Shown here in pieces: positions 39,986 through 54,920 of a stretch of DNA of 64,000 bases. Numbering within the stretch: the first letter of the stretch is position 1; each line of letters starts with the position of its first letter. This DNA is from Chamaelirium japonicum (taxonomy: Eukaryota > Streptophyta > Magnoliopsida > Liliales > Melanthiaceae): contig OX393551.1 in assembly GCA_947650365.1 (NCBI GenBank), positions 91,734,697 through 91,798,696 of the forward strand, in the 5' to 3' direction. Both the position numbers and the translations under genes were made by a program. The notes under the pieces are model-generated. The model was not told the DNA's origin, searched no databases, and saw only the letters and a program-made list of their open reading frames with translations.

Positions 39986-40740
39986 TACGAATGAATTAGA
40001 ATGGATCGTACGAATGAATTAGAACGGATACATTCGTGCGAATGAATTAGAATGGATCGTATGAGTGTGAATGAATTAGAATGGATTGTGCGAATGAATT
40101 AGAATGGATCGTATGAATAACTTAGAATGGATCGTTGGAATGAATTAGAATAGATTGTGCGAATGAATTAGAATGGATCGTACGAATGAATTAGAACGGA
40201 TACATTCGTACGAATGAATTAGAATGGATCGTATGAGTGTGAATGAATTAGAATGGATTGTGCGAATGAATTAGAATGGATCGTACGAATGAATTAGAAT
40301 GGATCGTACGAATGAATTAGAATGGATACATTCGTGCAAAAGAAGTAGAATGGATTGTATGAATGAATTAGAATGGATCGTGCGAATGAATTAGAATGGA
40401 TCGTGCGAATGAATTAGAATGGATACATTCATGCGAATGAATTAGAATGGATCATACGAATGAATTAGAATGGATTCATTCGTGCGAATGAATTAGAATG
40501 GATCATACGAATGAATTAGAATGGATCGTATGAATGAATTAGAATGGATCGTGCGAATGAATTAGAATGGATCGTATTAATAAATTTGAATGGATCGTAC
40601 GAATGAATTAGAATGGAACGAACGAATGAATTAGAATGGATCGTAGAATGGATCGTATGAATGAATTAGATTGGATCATACGAATGAGTAAGAATGGATC
40701 ATACGAATGAATTAGAATGGATCGTACGAATGAATTAGAA
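39986..40740 (+). repeat. Forward monomer block; start of composite module copy 3
   Basis: Contains two GAACGGATACATTCG plus TGAGTGTGAATG stretches (about 40020 and 40195), a local repeat. From about 40470 it follows the composite module into the 4,231-bp repeat. Confidence 0.92.
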
Positions 40741-43700
40741 TGGATACATTTCGTACGATCCATTCTAATTCATTCGTACGATCTATTCTAATTCATTCAT
40801 GCAATCCAGTCTAATTCATTCGTACGAAGGAATTAGAAAGGATCGTATGAATGAATTAGAATGGATCGTACGAATGAAATAGAATGGATCCATTCTTACT
40901 CATTCGTACGATTCATTCTAATTCAATCCATTCTAATTCATTCGCATGATCCATTCTAATTCATTCGTACGATCGATTCTAATTCATTCATACGATCCAT
41001 TCTAATTTATTCGCACGATCCATTCTAATTCATTCGTACGATCTATTCTATTTCATTCGTACAATCCATTCTTACTCAATCGTATGATCCATTCTAATCC
41101 ATTCGCACAATCTATACGTAAGAATGAATTAGAATGGATCGTATGAGTGTGAATGAATTAGAATGGATCGTGCGAATGAGTAAGAATGGATTGTACGAAT
41201 GAAATAGAATAGATCGTACGAATGAATTAGAATGGATCGTACGAATGAATTAGAATGGATCGTTCGAATGAATTAGAATAGATTGTGCGAATGAATTAGA
41301 ATGGATCATACGAATGAATTAGAATGGATCGTACGAATGAATTAGAATGGATCGTATGAATGAATTAGAATGAGTCGTTGGAATGAATTAGAATGGATCG
41401 TACGAATGAAATAGAATGGATTCACACGAATGTATCCATTCTAAATCATTCGTACGATCCATTCTAATTCATTCGTACAATCCATTCTAATTCATTCGCA
41501 CGATCCCTTCGCATTCACTCAAACGATCCATTCTAATTCATTCATACAATCCTTTCTAATTCTTTTGCACGAATGTATCCATTCTAATTCATTCGTACGA
41601 TCCATTCTAATTCATTCGTATGATCTATTCTAATTCATTCGCATGATCCATTTCTAATTCCTTCGTACGATCCATTTTAATTCATTCGCACGATCCATTC
41701 TAATTCATTTATACGATCCATTCTAATTCATTCGTACGATCCATTCTAATTTCTTCGTATGATCTATTCTAATTCCTTCGTACGATCCATTCTAATTCAT
41801 TCATACGATCTATTCTAATTCTTTCGCACGAATGTATCCATTCTAATTTATTCGTACGATCCATTCTGATTCCTTCATACGATCCATATTCTAATTCATT
41901 CGTACGATCCATTCTAATTTATTCGTACAATCCATTCTAATTCATTAGAATGGATCGTATGAATGAATTAGAATGGATCGTATGAATGAATTAGAATGGA
42001 TCGTGCGAATGAATTAGAATGGATCGTACGAATGAATTAGAAGGGATCGTACGAATGAATTAGAATGGATTAGAATGGATCATATGAATGAATTAGAATG
42101 GATTAGAATGGATCGTACGAATGAATTAGAATGAATTAGAATGGATTGTATGAATGAATTAGAATGGATCGTGCGAATGAATTAGAATGGATCGTACGAA
42201 TGAATTAGATTGGATCGTACGAATGAATTAGAATGGATCATACAAATGAATTAGAATGGATTGAATTAGAATGGATACATTCGTACGAATGAATTAGAAT
42301 GGATCGTACGAATGAATTAGAATGGATCATGCGAATGAATTAGAATTGATCGTACGAATGAATTAGAATAGATTGTGCGAATGAATTAAAATGATTCATA
42401 TAAATGAATTAGAATGGATCGTATGAGTGAATTAGAATGGATACGAAGGAATTAGAATGGATCGTACGAATGAATTAGAATAGATCGTATGAATGAAATA
42501 GAATGGATCGTACGAATGAATTAGAATGGATCGTGCGAATGAATTAGAATGGATCGTACGAATGAATTAGAATGGATTGTACGAAGGAATTAGAATGGAT
42601 AGTACGAATGAATTAGAATGGATACCTTCGTGCAAATGAAATAGAATGGTTCGCACGAATGAATTAGAATGGATCGTACGAATGAATTAGAATGTATCGT
42701 ATGAATGAATTATATTGGATCGTATTAATGAATTAGAATGGATCGTACGAATGAATTAGAATAGATCGTACGAATGAATTAGAATGGATACGAATGGATC
42801 GTACGAATGAGTAAGAATGGATCGTACGAATGAAATAGAATGGATTGTACGAATGAATTAGAATGGATACATTCGTGCGAATGAATTAGGATGGATCGTA
42901 TGAATGAATTAGAATGGAGCGTACGAATGAATAAGAATGGATACATTCGTGCGAATGAATTAGAATGGATCGTATGAATGAATTAGAATCAATCCTACGA
43001 ATGAATTACAATGGATCATGCGAATGAATTAGAATGGATCATGCGAATGAATTAGAATGGATCGTATGAATGAATTAGAATGGATCGTGCGAATGAATTT
43101 GAATGGATCGTACGAATGAATTAGAATAGATTGTGCGAATGAATTAGAATGGATCATACGAATGAGTTAGAATGGATCATACGAATGAATTAGAATGGAT
43201 CGTATGAATGAATTAGAATGGATCGTGCGAATGAATTAGAATGGTTCGTACGAATGAAATAGAATGGATTCGCACGAATGTATCCATTCTAATTCATTCG
43301 TACGATCCATTCTAATTCATTCGTACAATCCATTCTAATTCATTCGCACGATCCATTCGCATTCACTCAAACGATCCATTCTAATTCATTCATATGATCC
43401 ATTCAAATTCATTCGCACGAATGTATCCATTCTAATTCATTCGTACGATCCATTCTAATTCATTTGTACGAATGTATCCACTCTAATTCATTCATACGAT
43501 CCATTCTAATTCATTCGCCCGAATGTATCCATTCCAATTCATTCGTACGATCAATTCTAATTCATTCGCACGATCTATTTGAGAATGGATCGTATTAATG
43601 AATTAGAATGGATCGTGCGAATGAATTAGAATGGATCGTACGAATGAGTAAGAATGGATCGTGCGAATGAATTAGAATGGATCGTGCGAATGAATTAGAA

Positions 43701-44971
43701 TGGATCATACGAATGAATTAGAATGGATACATTCGTGCGAATGAATTAGAATGGATCGTATGAATGAATTAGAGTGGATACATTCGTACAAATGAATTAG
43801 AATGGATCGTACGAATGAATTAGAATGGATACATTCGTGCGAATGAATTAGAATGGATCATATGAATGAAATAGAATGGATCGTTTGAGTGAATGTGAAT
43901 GGATCGTGCGAATGAATTAGAATGGATTGTACGAATGAATTAGAATGGATCGTACGAATGAATTAGAATGGATCATATGAATGAATTAGAATGGATCGTA
44001 TGAATGAATTAGAATGGATCGTACGAATGAATTAGAATGGATTGAATTAGAATGAATCGTACGAATGTATTAGAATGGATCGTATGAATGAATTAGAATG
44101 GATCGTGCGAATGAATTAAAATGGATCGTGCGAATGAATTCGAATGGATCGTATGAATGAATTAGATTGGATCGTATTAATGAATTAGAATGGATCGTAC
44201 GAATGAATTAGAATAGATCGTACGAATGAATTAGAATGGATACGAATGGATCGTACGAATGAGTAAGAATGGATCGTACGAATGAAATAGAATGGATTGT
44301 ACGAATGAATTAGAATGGATACATTCGTGCGAATGAATTAGGATGGATCGTATGAATGAATTAGAATGGATCGTACGAATGAATTAGAATGGATACATTC
44401 GTGCGAATGAATTAGAATGGATCGTATGAATGAATTAGAATCGATCGTATGAATGAATTAGAATGGATCATGCGAATGAATTAGAATGGATCGTGCGAAT
44501 GAATTAGAAGGGATCGTATGAATGAATTAGAATGGATCGTATGAATGAAATAGAATGGATCGTGCGAATGAATTAGAATGGATCGTACAAATGAATTAGA
44601 ATGGATCGTACGAAGGAATTAGAATGGATAGTACGAATGAATTAGAATGGATACCTTCGTGCAAATGAAATAGAATGGATCGTACGAATGAATTAGAATG
44701 GATCGTTTGAGTGAATGCGAATGGATCGTGCGAATGAATTAGAATGGATTGTACGAATGAAATAGAATGGATCATATGAATGAATTAGAATGGATTGAAT
44801 TAGAATGAATCGTACGAATGAATTAGAATGAATCATACCGTACGAATGAATTAGAATGGATCATACGAAGGAATTAGAATGGATCGTACGAATGAATTAG
44901 AATGGATCGTACGAATGAATTAGAATGGATCGTACGAAGGAATTAGAATGGATCGTATGAAGGAATTAGAA
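40741..44971. repeat. 4,231-bp higher-order repeat, copy 1
   Basis: Starts at TGGATACATTTCG. It contains at least nine direction blocks: F, R 40749-40824, F, R 40889-41115, F, R 41431-41945, F 41946-43275, R 43276-43580 and F. Marks at 40741, 40826, 41421 and 43581 recur exactly 4,231 bp later. Long stretches compared by eye are identical apart from rare single-base changes. Confidence 0.95.
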
Positions 44972-47900
44972 TGGATACATTTCGTACGATCCATTCTAAT
45001 TCATTCGTACGATCTATTCTAATTCATTCATGCAATCCAGTCTAATTCATTCGTACGAAGGAATTAGAAAGGATCGTATGAATGAATTAGAATGGATCGT
45101 ACGAATGAAATAGAATGGATCCATTCTTACTCATTCGTACGATTCATTCTAATTCAATCCATTCTAATTCATTCGCATGATCCATTCTAATTCATTCGTA
45201 CGATCGATTCTAATTCATTCATACGATCCATTCTAATTTATTCGCACGATCCATTCTAATTCATTCGTACGATCTATTCTATTTCATTCGTACAATCCAT
45301 TCTTACTCAATCGTATGATCCATTCTAATCCATTCGCACAATCTATACGTAAGAATGAATTAGAATGGATCGTATGAGTGTGAATGAATTAGAATGGATC
45401 GTGCGAATGAGTAAGAATGGATTGTACGAATGAAATAGAATAGATCGTACGAATGAATTAGAATGGATCGTACGAATGAATTAGAATGGATCGTTCGAAT
45501 GAATTAGAATAGATTGTGCGAATGAATTAGAATGGATCATACGAATGAATTAGAATGGATCGTACGAATGAATTAGAATGGATCGTATGAATGAATTAGA
45601 ATGAGTCGTTGGAATGAATTAGAATGGATCGTACGAATGAAATAGAATGGATTCACACGAATGTATCCATTCTAAATCATTCGTACGATCCATTCTAATT
45701 CATTCGTACAATCCATTCTAATTCATTCGCACGATCCCTTCGCATTCACTCAAACGATCCATTCTAATTCATTCATACAATCCTTTCTAATTCTTTTGCA
45801 CGAATGTATCCATTCTAATTCATTCGTACGATCCATTCTAATTCATTCGTATGATCTATTCTAATTCATTCGCATGATCCATTTCTAATTCCTTCGTACG
45901 ATCCATTTTAATTCATTCGCACGATCCATTCTAATTCATTTATACGATCCATTCTAATTCATTCGTACAATCCATTCTAATTTCTTCGTATGATCTATTC
46001 TAATTCCTTCGTACGATCCATTCTAATTCATTCATACGATCTATTCTAATTCTTTCGCACGAATGTATCCATTCTAATTTATTCGTACGATCCATTCTGA
46101 TTCCTTCATACGATCCATATTCTAATTCATTCGTACGATCCATTCTAATTTATTCGTACAATCCATTCTAATTCATTAGAATGGATCGTATGAATGAATT
46201 AGAATGGATCGTATGAATGAATTAGAATGGATCGTGCGAATGAATTAGAATGGATCGTACGAATGAATTAGAAGGGATCGTACGAATGAATTAGAATGGA
46301 TTAGAATGGATCATATGAATGAATTAGAATGGATTAGAATGGATCGTACGAATGAATTAGAATGAATTAGAATGGATTGTATGAATGAATTAGAATGGAT
46401 CGTGCGAATGAATTAGAATGGATCGTACGAATGAATTAGATTGGATCGTACGAATGAATTAGAATGGATCATACAAATGAATTAGAATGGATTGAATTAG
46501 AATGGATACATTCGTACGAATGAATTAGAATGGATCGTACGAATGAATTAGAATGGATCATGCGAATGAATTAGAATTGATCGTACGAATGAATTAGAAT
46601 AGATTGTGCGAATGAATTAAAATGATTCATATAAATGAATTAGAATGGATCGTATGAGTGAATTAGAATGGATACGAAGGAATTAGAATGGATCGTACGA
46701 ATGAATTAGAATAGATCGTATGAATAAAATAGAATGGATCGTACGAATGAATTAGAATGGATCGTGCGAATGAATTAGAATGGATCGTACGAATGAATTA
46801 GAATGGATTGTACGAAGGAATTAGAATGGATAGTACGAATGAATTAGAATGGATACCTTCGTGCAAATGAAATAGAATGGTTCGCACGAATGAATTAGAA
46901 TGGATCGTACGAATGAATTAGAATGTATCGTATGAATGAATTATATTGGATCGTATTAATGAATTAGAATGGATCGTACGAATGAATTAGAATAGATCGT
47001 ACGAATGAATTAGAATGGATACGAATGGATCGTACGAATGAGTAAGAATGGATCGTACGAATGAAATAGAATGGATTATACGAATGAATTAGAATGGATA
47101 CATTCGTGCGAATGAATTAGGATGGATCGTATGAATGAATTAGAATGGAGCGTACGAATGAATAAGAATGGATACATTCGTGCGAATGAATTAGAATGGA
47201 TCGTATGAATGAATTAGAATCAATCCTACGAATGAATTACAATGGATCATGCGAATGAATTAGAATGGATCATGCGAATGAATTAGAATGGATCGTATGA
47301 ATGAATTAGAATGGATCGTGCGAATGAATTTGAATGGATCGTACGAATGAATTAGAATAGATTGTGCGAATGAATTAGAATGGATCATACGAATGAGTTA
47401 GAATGGATCATACGAATGAATTAGAATGGATCGTATGAATGAATTAGAATGGATCGTGCGAATGAATTAGAATGGTTCGTACGAATGAAATAGAATGGAT
47501 TCGCACGAATGTATCCATTCTAATTCATTCGTACGATCCATTCTAATTCATTCGTACAATCCATTCTAATTCATTCGCACGATCCATTCGCATTCACTCA
47601 AACGATCCATTCTAATTCATTCATATGATCCATTCAAATTCATTCGCACGAATGTATCCATTCTAATTCATTCGTACGATCCATTCTAATTCATTTGTAC
47701 GAATGTATCCACTCTAATTCATTCATACGATCCATTCTAATTCATTCGCCCGAATGTATCCATTCCAATTCATTCGTACGATCAATTCTAATTCATTCGC
47801 ACGATCTATTCGAGAATGGATCGTATTAATGAATTAGAATGGATCGTGCGAATGAATTAGAATGGATCGTACGAATGAGTAAGAATGGATCGTGCGAATG

Positions 47901-49179
47901 AATTAGAATGGATCGTGCGAATGAATTAGAATGGATCATACGAATGAATTAGAATGGATACATTCGTGCGAATGAATTAGAATGGATCGTATGAATGAAT
48001 TAGAGTGGATACATTCGTACAAATGAATTAGAATGGATCGTACGAATGAATTAGAATGGATACATTCGTGCGAATGAATTAGAATGGATCATATGAATGA
48101 AATAGAATGGATCGTTTGAGTGAATGTGAATGGATCGTGCGAATGAATTAGAATGGATTGTACGAATGAATTAGAATGGATCGTACGAATGAATTAGAAT
48201 GGATCATATGAATGAATTAGAATGGATCGTATGAATGAATTAGAATGGATCGTACGAATGAATTAGAATGGATTGAATTAGAATGAATCGTACGAATGTA
48301 TTAGAATGGATCGTATGAATGAATTAGAATGGATCGTGCGAATGAATTAAAATGGATCGTGCGAATGAATTCGAATGGATCGTATGAATGAATTAGATTG
48401 GATCGTATTAATGAATTAGAATGGATCGTACGAATGAATTAGAATAGATCATACGAATGAATTAGAATGGATACGAATGGATCGTACGAATGAGTAAGAA
48501 TGGATCGTACGAATGAAATAGAATGGATTGTACGAATGAATTAGAATGGATACATTCGTGCGAATGAATTAGGATGGATCGTATGAATGAATTAGAATGG
48601 ATCGTACGAATGAATTAGAATGGATACATTCGTGCGAATGAATTAGAATGGATCGTATGAATGAATTAGAATCGATCGTATGAATGAATTAGAATGGATC
48701 ATGCGAATGAATTAGAATGGATCGTGCGAATGAATTAGAAGGGATCGTATGAATGAATTAGAATAGATCGTATGAATGAAATAGAATGGATCGTGCGAAT
48801 GAATTAGAATGGATCGTACAAATGAATTAGAATGGATCGTACGAAGGAATTAGAATGGATAGTACGAATGAATTAGAATGGATACCTTCGTGCAAATGAA
48901 ATAGAATGGATCGTACGAATGAATTAGAATGGATCGTTTGAGTGAATGCGAATGGATCGTGCGAATGAATTAGAATGGATTGTACGAATGAAATAGAATG
49001 GATCATATGAATGAATTAGAATGGATTGAATTAGAATGAATCGTACGAATGAATTAGAATGAATCATACCGTACGAATGAATTAGAATGGATCGTACGAA
49101 TGAATTAGAATGGATCGTACGAATGAATTAGAATGGATCGTACGAAGGAATTAGAATGGATCGTATGAAGGAATTAGAA
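44972..49179. repeat. 4,231-bp higher-order repeat, copy 2
   Basis: Reproduces all nine blocks of copy 1. Differences noticed are 41738 G to 45969 A, 42495 G to 46726 A, 42847 G to 47078 A, 43580 T to 47811 C, 44220 G to 48451 A and 44534 G to 48765 A. One monomer (the GAAGG unit at about 44862-44884) is deleted near the end, so the offset drops to 4,208. Similarity to the start of a third copy is lost at GGATAGTACG. The comparison was by eye and is not exhaustive. Confidence 0.95.
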
Positions 49180-49490
49180 TGGATAGTACGAATGAATTAG
49201 AATGGATACCTTCGTGCAAATGAATTAGATTGGATCGTACGAATGAGTAAGAATGGATCGTACGAATGAAATAGAATGGATCGTATGAATGAATTAGAAT
49301 GGATCGTGCGAATGAATTAGAATGGATCGTACGAATGAATTAGAATAGATTGTGCGAATGAATTAGAATGGATCGTACGAATGAATTAGAATAGATCGTA
49401 CGAATGAATTAGAATGGATCGTATGAATGAATTAGAATGGATCGTGCGAATGAATTAGAATGGATCGTACGAATGAAATAGAATGGATTC
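49180..49490 (+). repeat. Forward monomer block
   Basis: Begins GGATAGTACG then ATACCTTCGTGC, the usual continuation of the CATACCGTACG string. It ends in the GGATTCGCACGAATGTATCC junction. Confidence 0.92.
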
Positions 49491-49685
49491 GCACGAATGT
49501 ATCCATTCTAATTCATTCGTACGATCCATTCTAATTCATTCGTACAATCCATTCTAATTCATTCGCACGATGCACGAATGAATCCATTCTAATTCATTCG
49601 CACGAATGAATCCATTCTAATTCATTCGTATGATCCATTCTAATTCATTAGCATGAATGTATCCATTCTAATTCTAATTCATTCG
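49491..49685 (-). repeat. Short reverse block
   Basis: Contains the rearranged join CGCACGATGCACGAATGAATCC near 49567 and a doubled CTAATTCTAATTC near 49670. It ends in the dyad ATTCGTACGAAT. Confidence 0.9.
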
Positions 49686-51326
49686 TACGAATGAATTAGA
49701 ATAGATTGTGCGAATGAATTAGAATGGATCGTACGAAGGAATTAGAATGGATAGTACGAATGAAGAAGAATAGATTGTGCGAATGGATTAGAATGGATCA
49801 TACGATTGAGTAAGAAAGGATTGTACGACTGAATTAGAATGAATTAGAATGGATTCATTCGTGCGAATGAATTAGAATGGATCATACGGTTGAGTAAGAA
49901 TGGATTGTACGAATGAGATAGAATGGATCGTTCGAATGAATTAGAATGGATCATATGAATGAATTAGAATGGATCGTATGAATGAATTAGAATGGATCGT
50001 GCGAATAAATTAGAATGGATCATATGAATGAATTAGAATGGATAGTATGAATGAATTAGAATGGATCGTATGAATGAATTAGAATTGATCGTATGAAGGA
50101 ATTAGTATGGATCGTGAATTAGAATGGATCGTACGAATGAATTAGAATAGATACATTCGTGCGAATGAATTAGAATGGATCATATGAATGAATTAGAATG
50201 GATCGTTTGAGTGAATGCGAATGGATCGTACGAATGAAATAGAATAGATCGTACGGATAAATGAATTTGGATCGTGCTAATGAATTAGAATGGATCGTAC
50301 GAATGAATTAGAATGGATCGTACTAATGAATTTGAATAGATTGTGCGAATGAATTAGAATGGATCGTACGAATGAATTTGAAAGGATATATTCGTGCGAA
50401 TGAATTAGAATAGATCGTACGAATGATCTAGAATGGATCGTACGAATGAATTAGAATGGATACATTCATGCGAATGAATTAGAATGGATCATTCGAATGA
50501 ATTAGAATGGATCGTACGAATGAAATAGAATGGATTGTACGAATGAGATAGACTGGATCGTATGAATGAATTAGAATGGATACATTCATGCGAATGAATT
50601 AGAATGGATCGTACGAAGGAATTAGAATGGATCGTGCGAATGAATTAGAATGGATCATACGAATGAATTAGAATGGATCGTACGAATGAAATAGAATGGA
50701 TTGTACGAATGAGATAGAATGGATCGTGCGAATGAATTAGAATGGATCGTATTAATGAATTAGAATGGATCGTGCGAATGAATTAGAATGGATCGTACGA
50801 AGGAATTAGAATGGATAGTACGAATGAATTAGAATGGATACCTTCGTGCAAATGAATTAGAATGGATCGTACGAATGAAATAGAATGGATCGTGCGAATG
50901 CATTAGAATGGATCGTACGAATGAATTAGAATGGATCGTACGAATGACTTAGAATGGATCGTTCGAATGAATTAGAATAGATTGTGCGAATGAATTAGAA
51001 TGGATCGTACGAATGAATTAGAAAGGATACATTCGTGCGAATGAATTAGAATGGATCGTATGAGTGTGAATGAATTAGAATGGATTGTGCGAATGAATTT
51101 GAATGGATCGTACGAATTAATTAGAATGGATCGTACGAATGAATTAGAATGGATACATTCGTGCAAAAGAATTAGAATGGATTGTATGAATGAATTAGAA
51201 TGGATCGTGCGAATGAATTAGAATGGATCGTGCGAATGAATTAGAATGGATCGTACGAATGAATTAGAATGGATCGTACGAATGAATTAGAATGGATCGT
51301 ACGATTGAATTAGAAAGGATACATTC
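49686..51326 (+). repeat. Forward monomer block
   Basis: A 1.6-kb F block with the ACGGATAAATGAATTTGG stretch near 50253 (also near 4760), a short GGATCGTGAATTAG unit near 50109, and TGAGTGTGAATG near 51061. It ends ATACATTCGAATTCATTCG. Confidence 0.93.
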
Positions 51327-51967
51327 GAATTCATTCGTACGATCCATTCTAATTCCTTCGTACGATCCATATTCTAATTCATTCGCACGATCCATTCTAA
51401 TTCATTCATACGATCCATTCTAATTTATTCGCATGATCCATTCTAATTCATTCGTACGATCCATTCTAATTCATTCGCACAATCTATTCTAATTCATTCG
51501 AATGATCCATTCTAATTCATTCATACGATCCATTCTGCTTCATTCGTACGATCTATTCTATTTCATTCGTACAATCCTTTCTTACTCAATCGTATGATCT
51601 ATTCTAATCCATTCGCACAATCTTTGCTAATTCATTCGTACGATCCTTTCTAATTCATTCGTACGATCCATTCTAATTCCTTCGTATGATCCATTCTAAT
51701 TCATTCGTACGGTATGATCCATTCTAATTCATTCGCACAATCTATTCTAATTCATTCGTACGATCCATTCTAATCCATTCTACGATCCGTTCTAATTCAT
51801 TCGTACGTTCCATTCTAATTCATTAGCACGATCAATGCTAATTCATTCGTACGATCCATTCTATTTCATTCGCATGATCCATTCTAATTCATTTGCACGA
51901 TCCATTCTAATTCATTCATACAATCCATTCTAATTCTTTTGCACGAATGTATCCATTCTAATTCATT
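51327..51967 (-). repeat. Reverse monomer block
   Basis: R monomers with CGTACGGTATGATCC near 51709 (the 28-bp unit with a changed 3' side) and a short CATTCTACGATCC unit near 51776. It ends CATTACGAATGAG. Confidence 0.92.
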
Positions 51968-52634
51968 ACGAATGAGTAAGAATGGATTGTACGAATGAAA
52001 TAGAATGGATACATTCATGCGAATTAATTAGAATGGATCATACGAATGAGTAAGAATGGTTCGTACGAATGAAATAGAATGGATTGTACGAATGAATTAG
52101 AATGGATCGTATGAATGAATTAGCATTGATCGTGCTAATGAATTAGAATGGAACGTACGAATGAATTAGAATGGATCGTAGAATGAATTAGAATGGATCG
52201 TACGAATGAATTAGAATAGATTGTGCGAATGAATTAGAATGGATCATACTGTACGAATGAATTAGAATGGATCATACGAAGGAATTAGAATGCATCGTAC
52301 GAATGAATTAGAAAGGATCGTACGAATGAATTAGCATTGATTGTGCGAATGGATTAGAATGGATCATACGATTGAGTAAGAAAGGATTGTACGAATGAAA
52401 TAGAATAGATCATACAAATGAATTAGAATGGATCGTATGAATGAATTAGAATGGATCGTTCGAATGAATTAGAATAGATTGTGCGAATGAATTAGAATGG
52501 ATCGTACGAATGAATTAGAATGGATCGTGCGAATAAATTAGAATGGATCGTATGAATGAATTAGAATGGATCGTGCGAATGAATTAGAATATGGATCGTA
52601 CGAAGGAATTAGAATGGATCGTACGAATGAATTC
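51968..52634 (+). repeat. Forward monomer block
   Basis: Contains GCATTGATCGTGCTAATG and GGAACGTACG near 52120-52150. The same pair recurs near 59350-59380. It ends GAATTCGAATGTATCC (52629). Confidence 0.92.
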
Positions 52635-54034
52635 GAATGTATCCTTTCTAATTCATTCGTACGATCCATTCTAATTCATTCGTACGATCCATTCTAATTC
52701 ATTCGCACGATCCATTCTAATTCATTCGCACGATCCATTCTAATTCATTCATACAATCCATTCTAATTCTTTTGCACGAATGTATCCATTCTAATTCATT
52801 CGTACGATCCATTCTAATTCATTCATACGATCCATTCTAATTCATTCGCACAATCCATTCTAATTCATTCACACTCATACGATCCATTCTAATTCATTCG
52901 CACGAATGTATCCTTTCTAATTCATTCGTACGATCCATTCTAATTCATTCGCACAATCTATTCTAATTCATTCAAACGATCCATTCTAAGTCATTCGAAC
53001 GATCCATTCTAATTCATTCGTACGATCCATTCTAATTCATTCGCACGATCCATTCTATTTCATTCGTACGATCCATTCTAATTCATTTGCACGAAGATAT
53101 CCATTCTAATTCATTCGTACTATCCATTCTAATTCCTTCGTACGATCCATTCTAATTCATTCGCACGATCCATTCTAATTCATTAATACGATCCATTCTA
53201 ATTCATTCGCACGATCCATTCTATCTCATTCGTACAATCCATTCTATTTCATTCGTACGATCCATTCTAATTCAATCGTATGATCCATTCTAATTCATTC
53301 GCACGATCCATTCTAATTCATTCGTACGATCCATTCTAATTCATTCGCATGAGTGTATCCATTCTAATTCATTCGTACGATCCATTCTATCTCATTCGTA
53401 CAATCCATTCTATTTCATTCGTACGATCCATTCTAATTCATTCGTATGATCCATTCTAATTCATTCGCATGAATGTATCCATTTTAATTCATTCGTACGA
53501 TCCATTCTATCTCATTCGTACGATCTATTCTAATTCATTCGCACGAATATATCCTTTCTAATTCATTCGTACGATTCATTCTAATTCATTCGCACAATCT
53601 ATTCTAATTCATTAGTACGATCCATTCTAATTCATTCGTACGATCCATTCTAATTCATTTATCCGTACGATCTATTCTATTTCATTCGTACGATCCATTC
53701 GCATTAACTCAAACGATCCATTCTAATTCATTCATATGATCCATTCTAATTCATTCGTACGAATGTATCCATTCTAATTCATTCGTACGATCCATTCTAA
53801 TTCACGATCCATTCTAATTCCTTCGTACGATCCATTCGAATTCATTCGTACGATCCATTCTAATTCATTCATACGGTCCATTCTAATTCATTCGCACAAT
53901 CTATTCTAATTCATTCATACGATCCATTCTAATTCATTCGCACGATCCATTCTAATTCATTCGAACGATCCATTCTATTTCATTCGTACGATCCATGCTA
54001 ATTCATTCGTACGATCCATTCTAATTCATTCGTA
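52635..54034 (-). repeat. Reverse monomer block
   Basis: A 1.4-kb R block. Its first 150 bp parallel 35301-35450. It also has CATTTATCCGTACG near 53658. It ends CGTACATTCGTACGAAGG. Confidence 0.93.
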
Positions 54035-54683
54035 CATTCGTACGAAGGAATTAGAATGGAGAATGGATCGTGCGAATGAATTAGAATGGATCGTGCGATA
54101 AGAATGGATCGTACGAATGAATTAGAATGGATACATTCGTGCGAATGAATTAGAATGGATCGTATGAATGAATTAGATTGGATTGTATGAATGAATTAGA
54201 ATGGATCGTGCGAATGAATTAGAATGGATCGAACGAATGAATTAGAATGGATCGTACGAATGAATTAGAATGGATACATTCGTGCAAAAGAATTAGAATG
54301 GATCGTATGAATGAAATAGAATAGATCGTACGAATGAATTAGAATGGATCATGCTAATGAATTAGAATTGATCGTACGAATGAATTAGAATAGATTGTGC
54401 GAATGAATTAGAATGGATCATACGAATGAATTAGAATGGATACATTCGTGCGAATGAATTAGAATGGATCGTATGAATGAATTAGAGTGGATATATTCGT
54501 ACAAATGAATTAGGATGGATCGTATGAATGAATTAGAGTGGATACATTCGTACGAATGAATTAGAATAGATTGTGCGAATGAATTAGAATGGATCGTACG
54601 AATGAATTAGAATGGATCGTACGAATGAATTAGAATGGATCGTGCGAATGAATTAGAATGGATCGTACGAATGAAATAGAATG
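54035..54683 (+). repeat. Forward monomer block
   Basis: Starts with a shortened GGAGAATGG unit near 54057. From 54351 (ATGCTAATG) onward it is a third copy of the segment at 16241 and 21702. That copy continues through cassette 4 to about 55000. Confidence 0.92.
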
Positions 54684-54920
54684 GATTCGCACGAATGTAT
54701 CCATTCTAATTCATTCGTACGATCCATTCTAATTCATTCGCACGATCCTTTCTAATTCATTTGCACGAATGTATCCATTCTAATTCATTCGTATGATCCA
54801 TTCTAATTCCTTCATACGAATGAATTAGAATGGATACATTCGTGCGAATGAATTAGAATGGATCGTGCGAATGAATTAGAATGGATCGTACGAATGAATA
54901 AGAATGGATACATTCGTGCG
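54684..54920. repeat. 237-bp inversion cassette 4 (form A)
   Basis: Form A, with the 27-bp core starting at 54791. It carries CCTTCATAC in place of CATTCATAC at the right end of the core. Confidence 0.9.

Noticed and set aside
50972..51166. 64-codon frame on -
   Set aside because: Satellite translation within a forward block.
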